This document shows positions 1 to 6,159 of a DNA stretch of 6,159 nt, piece by piece. The notes below the pieces were generated by a model. The model ran no database searches, was not told where the DNA came from, and saw only the letters and a program-made list of their open reading frames with translations. Source of the DNA: an uncultured Caryophanales bacterium (lineage in GTDB: Bacteria; Bacillota_I; Bacilli_A; RF39; UBA660); contig CAMIXP010000080.1 in assembly GCA_946402785.1 (NCBI GenBank), positions 1-6,159 of the forward strand, in the 5' to 3' direction. Within the stretch, counting starts at the first letter, position 1; every line of letters begins with the position of its first letter. Position numbers and translations under genes: made by a program.

Positions 1-237
1 ATGAACTACTAGAATTGCAGGATCTAGATCTAACTGGCGTCTTGTTAATACAATATGCTTTCTACCAGGCAATAATTTGGGTAAAGATTCTAATGTTTTA
101 TATCCCATCACAACAGGTTTTCCCATTGTTTGCTCTTTAAAGAATTTCATATCTTCTTTAAAGTGCCATATTAAGTCATTATTTTTACCAAGTTCTAAGT
201 TTTTGCCGACAGCGGCAATCATGGTAATATTCTTCAT
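1..237 (-). CDS. dfrA: Dihydrofolate reductase, N-terminal part (cut by window end)
   Basis: Reads 79 codons from an ATG at 237 and runs off the window, so roughly the first half of a typical 160-170-residue DHFR is present. The enzyme reduces dihydrofolate to tetrahydrofolate with NADPH in the cytoplasm and regenerates the folate consumed by the thymidylate synthase just upstream. Visible family features are the N-terminal strand with IAAVGKN (7-13), the DLIWHFKEDMKFF segment (21-33) with D29 at the place of the E. coli catalytic Asp27, VVMGYKTLES (42-51), and LPGRKHIVLTR (56-66). Tyr46 sits where E. coli has Arg44, a contact to the NADPH 2'-phosphate, and Leu49 sits where Trp47 is usual. 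Only one nucleotide separates this ATG from the thyA stop. The only SD-like bases are a weak AGG about 10 nt upstream, inside the last thyA codons, so translation is probably coupled to thyA. Family identity is secure; the symbol could equally be folA. Confidence 0.93.
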   Translation of the reverse strand, partial: MKNITMIAAVGKNLELGKNNDLIWHFKEDMKFFKEQTMGKPVVMGYKTLESLPKLLPGRKHIVLTRRQLDLDPAILVVH

Positions 238-238
238 A

Positions 239-1447
239 TTAAATACCTAATGGGAACTTTAATTGAGGATTTTGTGTTTTTACTTTTTGAATGGCTTCTT
301 GATCTAAAATCTTTAAATCATTAGCAGTCATTTCATCGAAGGAATCAGCACCTTCTCTTAACTTGATGGTTGCATCTACTCCAGCAACAGGTTCTCTATC
401 AAGCATTTCAATCGCTTGATCAATATGTCTATCATAGATTTGAACATTAACTGGTTTCCAAGTAAAGGTCCCAGGAGTCATTCCAACTTCTTTCGCAACC
501 ATGACTAATAATTCAGCATATTGAACTTGGTTGATACAACCAGCTGTTGCGAAATCGGAACTTCTTTGAACCATCGTCATATCCAAATAATCTTTTCCAT
601 CCCAACCATGTCTAACATTCCAAATGGTTAAGAAAGCACAAGGTTTTAATCCATGTGGTTTTTCAAAGTCATCGATTTGCCATAGACAAGTAATTAAACG
701 TCTAGAATCAGGATTTGGTTTAATTCCTTTTTCAATATTACCTTTAATAACATCAATAACTTCTTTACGAATCATATTTCTTGGTCCGGTTGTTCCACCA
801 TAACAATACCAAATAGATGGATGTCCATTTTCATCTAACTTGTAAGAACCATCCTTATTACGAACAGCCCATTCTTCCCACCAGTTATTGATTTTATGGT
901 CTTCATCCCAAGTGCATTTTCCTAACATTTCATCAAATAATACTAAGTCACTAGATTGTTGTTGGTAAATCCAAAGAATTTCCGTACAACTAACCTTTGT
1001 CGCAATAGGACGAAGAGTAATCATTGGAGTTTCACCCTTCGATAAGTCATACGTACATTCAACACCGGTATTAACAGAAAGTGTATGAGCAGGTACCCAA
1101 ACCTCTACTCCATTCTCTTTTGGATGAACACTTTCTCTTTCTCCAATTGGAATCTTTTTTCCTTCTTTTGTTTTGACAATATTATTTTTCTTATCATATG
1201 TAGCACCTTCATAAAAATCTACATAATGAGGTCTAGGATCATGGTCTAGACAACCATCTTGAAGAATATGATCCATAATTAATTTGGTATACATATCTCC
1301 TTTAGTTCCAACCGTATTTCCGTCTTTTCCAACTAATAAACCATTTCTTACCTTCGGCTTACGATAAGTGGTTTTCTTTAGTTTGACTGGTTGTTCCCCT
1401 AATTTAATCTTTTCTAGATTGAATCGATTTAAATCAAATTTACTCAT
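239..1447 (-). CDS. thyA: Thymidylate synthase, unusually long (402 aa)
   Basis: Makes dTMP from dUMP using methylene-tetrahydrofolate as carbon donor and reductant, releasing dihydrofolate. Visible motifs are PAHTLSV (119-125), EILWIYQ (156-162), NPDSRR (245-250), LKPC with the nucleophile Cys270, QRSSD (294-298), Asn306 at the place of E. coli Asn177 (marks dUMP rather than dCMP as substrate), and QIYDRHIDQ (336-344) with the dUMP-binding His/Tyr pair. It ends in FPLGI, like the usual C-terminal closing segment. Residue 271 after the cysteine is Ala, where E. coli has His; several TS enzymes, such as B. subtilis ThyA (Val), also lack that His. From memory the protein best resembles the B. 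subtilis ThyA type, but at 402 residues it far exceeds the usual 264-316, mainly through an N-terminal extension and an insertion before PAHTLSV. I chose the ATG at 1447 because a strong GGGAGGT lies 7 nt upstream; the in-frame ATG at 1462 would precede that SD. First gene of the thyA-dfrA operon. Confidence 0.95.
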   Translation of the reverse strand: MSKFDLNRFNLEKIKLGEQPVKLKKTTYRKPKVRNGLLVGKDGNTVGTKGDMYTKLIMDHILQDGCLDHDPRPHYVDFYEGATYDKKNNIVKTKEGKKIPIGERESVHPKENGVEVWVPAHTLSVNTGVECTYDLSKGETPMITLRPIATKVSCTEILWIYQQQSSDLVLFDEMLGKCTWDEDHKINNWWEEWAVRNKDGSYKLDENGHPSIWYCYGGTTGPRNMIRKEVIDVIKGNIEKGIKPNPDSRRLITCLWQIDDFEKPHGLKPCAFLTIWNVRHGWDGKDYLDMTMVQRSSDFATAGCINQVQYAELLVMVAKEVGMTPGTFTWKPVNVQIYDRHIDQAIEMLDREPVAGVDATIKLREGADSFDEMTANDLKILDQEAIQKVKTQNPQLKFPLGI

Positions 1448-1453
1448 GTAACT

Positions 1454-1460
1454 ACCTCCC
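1454..1460 (-). promoter_or_regulatory. Shine-Dalgarno site of thyA (decides start)
   Basis: The minus strand reads GGGAGGT with 7 nt between its GGAGG core and the ATG at 1447. An in-frame ATG at 1462 immediately precedes and partly overlaps this site and has no comparable SD of its own, so initiation at 1447 (MSKFDL) is strongly preferred. Confidence 0.9.
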
Positions 1461-1477
1461 ATAATAGTTCTAATTTT

Positions 1478-1506
1478 ATGATAGACTGTTTCAATTTTCG
1501 AGTCAA
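1478..1506 (-). promoter_or_regulatory. Sigma-A-type promoter for thyA-dfrA (proximal)
   Basis: On the minus strand a -35 box TTGACT (1506-1501) is followed by exactly 17 nt and a -10 box TATCAT (1483-1478), each one mismatch from consensus. The expected start near 1471 would give a short leader of about 24 nt that still includes the GGGAGGT ribosome site. It lies downstream of the dnaJ terminator, so thyA-dfrA is probably transcribed separately from the chaperone operon. Seen by eye; not experimentally supported. Confidence 0.7.
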
Positions 1507-1547
1507 CAAAAATAAAGAACTTTTATAAAGAAAACGAATCATATGAG

Positions 1548-1576
1548 ACTATACTTAGAAATAAATTTTTTGTAAA
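1548..1576 (-). promoter_or_regulatory. Possible second, distal promoter for thyA-dfrA
   Basis: The minus strand reads TTTACA (1576-1571), 17 nt, then TATAGT (1553-1548), again one mismatch per hexamer at ideal spacing. It would give a leader of about 95 nt. The region is very AT-rich, so a chance match is more likely here than for the proximal promoter. Confidence 0.4.
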
Positions 1577-1584
1577 AATGCGTC

Positions 1585-1616
1585 AATAAAAAAGAGAATG
1601 TTAATCATTCTCTTTT
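1585..1616 (-). terminator. Rho-independent terminator of the dnaK-pepF-dnaJ operon
   Basis: A perfect 11-bp inverted repeat (arms 1606-1616 and 1590-1600, AAAAGAGAATG pairing with CATTCTCTTTT) encloses a 5-nt loop, ATTAA. On the minus strand the descending arm runs into a T-tract (TTTTTTATT). The ascending arm is made of the last dnaJ codons, and the dnaJ stop codon lies in the loop, so coding end and terminator share sequence. In the plus direction the hairpin is followed by TTTT and then GTGA, a poorer tail, so it mainly serves the minus strand. Confidence 0.88.
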
Positions 1617-2767
1617 GTGAATTTTTTGAATTTTGTAATCTCTTCTGTATCTAGATTGGTTTCTTCTAACTCTTCAATCAACTTCTTTTGATCACGAGTT
1701 AGTTTTTGAGGAGTATAAACTTTGAATACAACATACATATCACCTTTATGATGACGATATTCATTATCGACTCCTTTTCCTTTAATTCTTTCTTTATCTC
1801 CACTATTTGTTCCAGCACTTACATTTAATTTAACATTTCCATATAAGGTTGGAATTTCTTTCTTACAACCTAAAATAGCTTCTGTGATTGTTAAAGGAAC
1901 TTCTAGATAGATGTCATCATCATCTCTTACGAAATAATCATGTTCATCCACAATAAATTCAATATATAAATCACCATTAGATCCCCCGTTAGACCCAGGA
2001 TTTCCTTTACCACTAACACGTTGTCTATCTCCTGTATTAATTCCAGCAGGAATATTAATGGTTAGTTTCTTATTATTCTTAACCTTTCCTTTACCATTAC
2101 AATCCGTACATTTTCTCTTATACGTATGACCTGTTCCATGACAATCAGGACAAGTCGTTGTGGAAGTAAAGGAACCTAAAATGGTACGTTGTTGTGTTGT
2201 AACAGTTCCTCTACCCTTACAAGTAGCACAATCTTCTCTTTCAAAACCACCATTACCATGACAATGTTCACAGTCTTCTACAACATCGACCGTAAACTTC
2301 TTTTCTGTACCAAAAATAGCTTCTTCGAAGGTTAAATTCATACGCATTAAGATATCACTACCACGCGTAGCACGAGGTCCAGAACTTCTTCCTCCTCCGA
2401 AATCAGAGAATCCACCGAATCCTCCTCCTGCTCCACCGAAGATCGAATCAAAAATATCTCCAAAGTCAAATCCAGCACCACCGAAATCTTGGAATCCACC
2501 TGGACCTCCAAAACCAGCTCCAGTACTTGGTCCATGACCAGCTACTCCGGCATGACCATATTGGTCATACATCTTACGTTGGTTTTCATCTGATAGTACG
2601 GAATAAGCTTCTTGTACTTCTTTAAATTTATCTTCTGCATGAGGATCATCTTTATGTAAGTCTGGGTGCAACTCTTTTGCTTTTTTACGGAAAGCACTTT
2701 TAATTTCTGCTTCAGTTGCGTCTTTTGAGATACCTAACACTTCATAAAAATCACGCTTTTCTGCCAT
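1601..2767 (-). CDS. dnaJ: Chaperone protein DnaJ (Hsp40, type I)
   Basis: Co-chaperone that delivers unfolded clients to DnaK and stimulates its ATPase. The 388-residue product has the full type I layout. The J-domain (about 5-72) carries HPD at 34-36. A Gly/Phe-rich region spans about 75-127. The zinc-binding domain has four CxxCxGxG repeats (166-173, 180-187, 206-213, 220-227), with all eight cysteines present. Two C-terminal substrate-binding domains follow. Length is normal for the family. I chose the ATG at 2767 (MAEKRDFYEVLG). An in-frame GTG at 2776 would add three residues, but it lies inside the GAGGTGA ribosome site. Eleven nucleotides separate the pepF stop from this start, so dnaJ is co-transcribed with pepF and dnaK. 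The gene ends inside its own terminator hairpin. Confidence 0.97.
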   Translation of the reverse strand: MAEKRDFYEVLGISKDATEAEIKSAFRKKAKELHPDLHKDDPHAEDKFKEVQEAYSVLSDENQRKMYDQYGHAGVAGHGPSTGAGFGGPGGFQDFGGAGFDFGDIFDSIFGGAGGGFGGFSDFGGGRSSGPRATRGSDILMRMNLTFEEAIFGTEKKFTVDVVEDCEHCHGNGGFEREDCATCKGRGTVTTQQRTILGSFTSTTTCPDCHGTGHTYKRKCTDCNGKGKVKNNKKLTINIPAGINTGDRQRVSGKGNPGSNGGSNGDLYIEFIVDEHDYFVRDDDDIYLEVPLTITEAILGCKKEIPTLYGNVKLNVSAGTNSGDKERIKGKGVDNEYRHHKGDMYVVFKVYTPQKLTRDQKKLIEELEETNLDTEEITKFKKFTKEND

Positions 2768-2772
2768 AACCT

Positions 2773-2779
2773 TCACCTC
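2773..2779 (-). promoter_or_regulatory. Shine-Dalgarno site of dnaJ overlapping the pepF stop codon
   Basis: The minus strand reads TAGAGGTGAAGGTTATG. The last base of the pepF TAG stop is the first base of GAGGTGA, which sits 5 nt before the dnaJ ATG. A ribosome finishing pepF would cover this site, which suggests coupled translation. It also explains why the in-frame GTG at 2776 is not a likely start. Confidence 0.85.
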
Positions 2780-4569
2780 TATTCGTTATATATTTTTTCA
2801 AATTCATCTATCATTGAATCAAAGTATTGAATTGCATCTTCATATACTTTTTTATCTTCTAAATCAATTCCTAGTATTTTAAATGCATCTTTTGGCCATA
2901 CATCACTACCTACTTTTAAGAACTCAATGTATTGTTTTAAAGCTTGTTTGTCACCATTCATAATCTTAGAAGCAACAGCACACGCTACACTGATACAAAT
3001 CGAATAACTATATAAATAGAAATTCATATAGTAGTGACTTCTTGTAACCCAACTATTTTGAATTTTTTGATCGTAGGTAACAGATTTTCCATAATATTTA
3101 GATAAAGAATCATACGTAAGTTTATCTAAATATTCTTTCGTAAGCATACCACCTTCATGGACCGTATGATACATATCTTCTTCCATTTTACCTTCACGAA
3201 CAGCTCCAAATAAATTGGATACAATGACATCTAAGATATTTGCGATACCAGATAGCTTCTCCGTCTTGTTTTGTCCGTTCTTAGCCAAATAACTAGAAAG
3301 TAAACATTCATTCGTTAGAGAGGCTACTTCTGCCAAAATAGAAGGTGTTTCACGATATTGTGGAGGATTATTTTCCATCACATATTGATGATTAACATTA
3401 TGTCCTCCCTCATGAATAATCGTAGAAATAGATTCCATTCCACCATTATAACTCATTAAAATACGAGAATTATGATTCATCGTAGAGAAACTATATCCTC
3501 CACCACATTTTCCTTTATACTGACAATAATCAATAAAATGGTTATCAAGAATCTTTTGAAACTTAGATACATATTCTTCCCCTAAAGGTTGAACAGCATT
3601 GATGACCATTTGTTGTGCTTCTTCAATCGAATACTCTTGATCATTTTTGGATAATTCTAAAGATACATCATAGGATGTTAATTCTTGAAGTCCTAAGACT
3701 TTCTTTTTTAAATCATAATATCTTTGTAGTGAAGATACATGTTTCTCGGTTGTATCCACTAAGGTAGTAAATACACCATTTGGTAAATTCCAATAGAATA
3801 GTTTTTGATCCCAAGAAGAATCAAAGTTGTGAATCTTAGCAAGACTATCTTGCATAGAAACATAACTCGATAAGAACATGGCATTAACAGTTGAATATTC
3901 TTCTAACTTATCCTGGAATTGATCCCTTACAATATGTCGAATAGAACTTTCTGGATTACGCATCAAATGACGATAGTTATTAGCAGCAATCTCTACTTTT
4001 TCTCCATCTACTTCTACTTCTCCATAATGATGAAGAGAATTAATCATGGTAGAAGACATATCATCAAAATGATTTGTTGCATTGACTAAACTAGAAACAA
4101 TCGTTTCTTTTTCTTCATCTAATACATGTCCTTTATCACGATATGTTTGATCAAGGCTTGCTTTAAATTCTAATAGTTTAGGATTATCCTTAAATAATTT
4201 TTGATAAGAACTCTTACTTAGTTTTAATAATTCAGGAGCAAAGAAATGAATATTGTTCTCTAACTCTAAACTTAATAATTCACAGTTATTCTTTCTCTCC
4301 ATAGATTCAGGTACACCTAGTACTTGATCATTTACTAAATAAGAATAAACATATAAGTCTTCCCATAAACCAATCGTTTCTACTTCTAATTGTAAGAATT
4401 CATATAATTTCTTACTATCTTTCGTACAACCAACATAGTCTTTTAATTTGGAAATGTTTTTCTTTACCTTATTAAAAGTTTTTTGAAAAGATTCTTCACT
4501 ATCAAAATACTCTGTTAAATCCCATTTATACTTGTCTTCAACACTTTCCCTATTCTTATATACCTTCAT
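2779..4569 (-). CDS. pepF: Oligoendopeptidase F, M3B-family zinc metallopeptidase
   Basis: Zinc endopeptidase of the M3 (thimet/PepF) family, which cleaves short peptides rather than whole proteins; no signal peptide or clear membrane segment is seen, so it is probably cytoplasmic. The 596-residue product has the normal PepF length. It starts with the usual KYKWDLTEYF-like segment (13-22), has a long helical N-terminal region, and carries the metal site HEGGH (386-390) with the third ligand Glu414 in ILAEVASLTNE (411-421). The segment YKGKCGGGYS (351-360) matches the family's conserved Gly-rich stretch before the metal site, and SHYYMNFYLYSYS near the C-terminus matches its substrate-binding His/Tyr region. 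The middle residues of the metal motif are GG, where LG is most familiar. AAGGA lies 6 nt before the ATG at 4569. It sits between dnaK and dnaJ, an atypical place, and may share their stress regulation. The exact peptide substrates cannot be told. Confidence 0.92.
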   Translation of the reverse strand: MKVYKNRESVEDKYKWDLTEYFDSEESFQKTFNKVKKNISKLKDYVGCTKDSKKLYEFLQLEVETIGLWEDLYVYSYLVNDQVLGVPESMERKNNCELLSLELENNIHFFAPELLKLSKSSYQKLFKDNPKLLEFKASLDQTYRDKGHVLDEEKETIVSSLVNATNHFDDMSSTMINSLHHYGEVEVDGEKVEIAANNYRHLMRNPESSIRHIVRDQFQDKLEEYSTVNAMFLSSYVSMQDSLAKIHNFDSSWDQKLFYWNLPNGVFTTLVDTTEKHVSSLQRYYDLKKKVLGLQELTSYDVSLELSKNDQEYSIEEAQQMVINAVQPLGEEYVSKFQKILDNHFIDYCQYKGKCGGGYSFSTMNHNSRILMSYNGGMESISTIIHEGGHNVNHQYVMENNPPQYRETPSILAEVASLTNECLLSSYLAKNGQNKTEKLSGIANILDVIVSNLFGAVREGKMEEDMYHTVHEGGMLTKEYLDKLTYDSLSKYYGKSVTYDQKIQNSWVTRSHYYMNFYLYSYSICISVACAVASKIMNGDKQALKQYIEFLKVGSDVWPKDAFKILGIDLEDKKVYEDAIQYFDSMIDEFEKIYNE

Positions 4570-4575
4570 TACAAA

Positions 4576-4580
4576 TCCTT
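4576..4580 (-). promoter_or_regulatory. Shine-Dalgarno site of pepF
   Basis: AAGGA on the minus strand, 6 nt before the ATG at 4569. It lies just downstream of the dnaK-pepF intergenic hairpin and outside its stem, so it should be accessible. No convincing promoter with proper spacing exists between the hairpin and this site, so pepF is most likely read from the dnaK transcript. Confidence 0.75.
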
Positions 4581-4589
4581 TCTATATCA

Positions 4590-4622
4590 GTGAAAAGTTC
4601 TAGCAAAAGCTAGAACTTTCAC
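4590..4622 (-). other. Strong intergenic hairpin between dnaK and pepF
   Basis: Arms 4609-4622 and 4590-4604 enclose a TTTT loop (4605-4608). The stem has 11 continuous pairs (AAAGTTCTAGC with GCTAGAACTTT), then one bulged T, then a 3-bp GTG/CAC base. The minus strand continues ACTGATATAG after the stem, with no T-tract, so it is not a classical intrinsic terminator. It begins 9 nt after the dnaK stop. Plausible roles are a partial terminator, a block to 3' exonucleases that stabilises dnaK mRNA, or an RNA-processing site; the sequence alone does not decide. Confidence 0.75.
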
Positions 4623-4631
4623 GAATACTTA

Positions 4632-6159
4632 TTATTCTTCTTCAATATCTGCTTCTTCTACATCGTCATCTTTTTTCTTTTTCTTTTTATCTTTTTTCTT
4701 ATCTTCTTTTTCTTCCTCTTCATCAGAGTCATTAGAAGATTCTTCTTCTTGACGTTTCTTAGCAGCTTCTTCATATACTTTAGCAGATAAGTTCATTGCT
4801 TTTTCTTCAAGTTCTTCTTTTGCTTTCTTAATCTTATCAATGTCTCCATCTTCTAGAGCATCTTTTAAATCTTTAATCATATCTTCAGCAGCTTCTACAT
4901 CTTTCTTAGATGCTTTATCTCCTAAATCTTTGATTGCTTTTTCTGTTTGATAAACGATTTGTTCTGCTTCATTACGTACTTCTTGTTCTTCCTTACGTTT
5001 ATCATCTTCTTCTTTATTTTCTTCAGCTTCTTTTCTCATTCTTTCTACTTCTTCATCAGAAAGGTTCGTAGAAGATGTAATCGTAATAGATTGTTCCTTA
5101 TTGGTTCCTAAATCTTTAGCAGATACATTAACAATACCATTAGAATCGATATTAAATGTAACTTCGATTTGAGGAACACCTCTTGGTGCAGGTGGAATAT
5201 TATTTAATTGGAAACGACCAAGTGTCTTGTTATCGTCTGCCATACTTCTTTCACCTTGTAAGATGTGAATATCAACACCTGGTTGATTATCACTAGCAGT
5301 TGAGAAGATCTCTGTCTTAGAGGTTGGAATTGGTGTATTACGTGGAATTAATGTAGTCATAACACCACCTAATGTTTCAAGTCCAAGTGATAATGGAGTA
5401 ACATCAACTAATACGATATCATTGAAGTCTCCAGCTAAAACTCCACCTTGAATAGCAGCACCTAAAGCAACTGCTTCATCAGGGTTAACTTCTCTTGATG
5501 GTTCTTTTCCTAATTCTTTCGTAACAACATCATATACTAAAGGTACACGAGTTGATCCACCAACGAATAATACTTTATCAATATCTTTCTTCGTAATCTT
5601 AGCATCTTTAATAGCTTTACGAATTGGATCAATAGTTGATTCAACTAAATCAGAAATTAAATCTTCAAATTTAGCTCTTGTTAAAGTCATATCTAAGTGA
5701 ATTGGTTCTCCATCTTCTCCCTTAGCAATAAATGGAGCAGATACTTGAGTAGATACCATTCCAGATAAGTCTTTCTTTGCTTTTTCAGCAACTTCTTTTA
5801 GACGTTGCATTGCCATATCGTCTTCTCTTAAGTCAATATCATTTTCTTTTTTAAATTCTTCAACGATATAATCAATAATACGATTATCGAAATCATCTCC
5901 ACCTAAATGGTTATTACCATTCGTAGATTTAACTTCAAATACACCGTCTCCTAACTCAAGGATAGATACATCGAATGTACCTCCACCTAAGTCATATACA
6001 AGGATTGTTTGTCCTTCATCTTTTTCAAGACCATAAGATAAAGCTGCAGCAGTTGGTTCGTTAATAATACGTTCAACTTCTAATCCAGCAATTTTACCAG
6101 CATTTTTAGTTGCTTGTCTTTGACTATCTGTAAAGTATGCTGGAACTGTAATAACAGCT
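4632..6159 (-). CDS. dnaK: Chaperone protein DnaK (Hsp70), 5' end missing
   Basis: ATP-driven chaperone that binds and releases unfolded polypeptides with DnaJ and GrpE. The window holds 508 codons plus one base of the preceding codon; about 110 N-terminal residues, including the first phosphate loop, lie outside. Fragment numbering: AVITVPAYF (1-9), INEPTAAAL (32-40), the phosphate-2 motif DLGGGTFD (56-63), the adenosine motif VGGSTR (199-204), then the interdomain linker DIVLVD (247-252), the substrate-binding beta domain and the helical lid. The internal ATG at 5816 (MAMQRL) is not the start: coding similarity continues without break to the window edge. The tail (about 473-508) is unusual: an acidic block, then a lysine-rich block, before a DVEEADIEEE end resembling the usual acidic Hsp70 terminus. 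Two in-frame TAA codons stand in tandem at the end. First visible gene of the dnaK-pepF-dnaJ operon. Confidence 0.98.
   Translation of the reverse strand, partial: AVITVPAYFTDSQRQATKNAGKIAGLEVERIINEPTAAALSYGLEKDEGQTILVYDLGGGTFDVSILELGDGVFEVKSTNGNNHLGGDDFDNRIIDYIVEEFKKENDIDLREDDMAMQRLKEVAEKAKKDLSGMVSTQVSAPFIAKGEDGEPIHLDMTLTRAKFEDLISDLVESTIDPIRKAIKDAKITKKDIDKVLFVGGSTRVPLVYDVVTKELGKEPSREVNPDEAVALGAAIQGGVLAGDFNDIVLVDVTPLSLGLETLGGVMTTLIPRNTPIPTSKTEIFSTASDNQPGVDIHILQGERSMADDNKTLGRFQLNNIPPAPRGVPQIEVTFNIDSNGIVNVSAKDLGTNKEQSITITSSTNLSDEEVERMRKEAEENKEEDDKRKEEQEVRNEAEQIVYQTEKAIKDLGDKASKKDVEAAEDMIKDLKDALEDGDIDKIKKAKEELEEKAMNLSAKVYEEAAKKRQEEESSNDSDEEEEKEDKKKDKKKKKKDDDVEEADIEEE

Noticed and set aside
1448..1462. 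Start of thyA at the upstream ATG 1462
   Set aside because: The GGGAGGT site lies between that ATG and the one at 1447 and is placed for the latter.
1510..1540. Small palindrome (CTTTATAAAAG-like) in the thyA upstream spacer
   Set aside because: Few pairs, all but the end A-T, in AT-rich DNA; it is what chance would give.
2347..2535. 62-codon minus-strand open frame inside dnaJ
   Set aside because: It is another reading frame of the Gly/Phe-rich region of dnaJ; composition is low-complexity Val/Leu/Glu/Ser with no family resemblance.
4576..4610. Promoter for pepF from TTGCTA and TATAGA in the spacer
   Set aside because: The boxes are only 14 nt apart, and the -10 would run almost into the ribosome site, leaving virtually no leader.
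4650..4720. Programmed -1 frameshift in the A-rich end of dnaK
   Set aside because: No A-AAA-AAG heptamer lies in the zero frame and the longest A run is six; nothing suggests a functional alternative product.
4632..5816. A separate 394-residue gene starting at ATG 5816
   Set aside because: The same frame stays open and clearly DnaK-like (DLGGGTFD, INEPTAAAL) up to the window edge, so the ATG is an internal methionine.

Overview
The window looks like a low-GC Gram-positive (Bacillota) chromosome, possibly an Erysipelotrichales/Coprobacillaceae-type gut bacterium. That placement is an inference from AT-rich codon choice, strong Shine-Dalgarno sites and the protein sequences, and it is uncertain at family level. 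Tryptophan is encoded by TGG and the visible stops are TAA and TAG, so there is no sign of the Mollicute code. Every gene lies on the minus strand, so transcription runs from high to low coordinates. No RNA gene, insertion sequence, CRISPR array or phage gene is visible.

In transcription order, the window opens inside dnaK (6159-4632, missing roughly the first 110 residues). A 63-nt spacer containing a strong hairpin without a U-tract follows, then an M3-family oligoendopeptidase F gene (pepF, 4569-2779), then dnaJ (2767-1601). The dnaJ Shine-Dalgarno site overlaps the pepF stop codon, and a rho-independent terminator (1585-1616) is built from the last codons of dnaJ. This is an Hsp70/Hsp40 operon with a peptidase gene inserted between its two core chaperone genes. 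The promoter, and any hrcA/grpE genes or CIRCE operator, would lie upstream of the window.

A 153-nt spacer (1448-1600) holds the dnaJ terminator and one or two sigma-A-like promoters. It leads into a second operon for the thymidylate/folate cycle. A large thymidylate synthase (thyA, 1447-239, 402 residues) is followed after one nucleotide by dihydrofolate reductase (dfrA/folA, 237-1, cut by the window end). ThyA converts methylene-tetrahydrofolate to dihydrofolate and DHFR reduces it back, so the pair is a functional unit.

All genes belong to well-known families and I see no clearly new system. The points most worth a second look are the peptidase inside the dnaK-dnaJ operon, the unusually long ThyA with an extended N-terminal half, the hairpin between dnaK and pepF, and the lysine/acid-block tail of DnaK.
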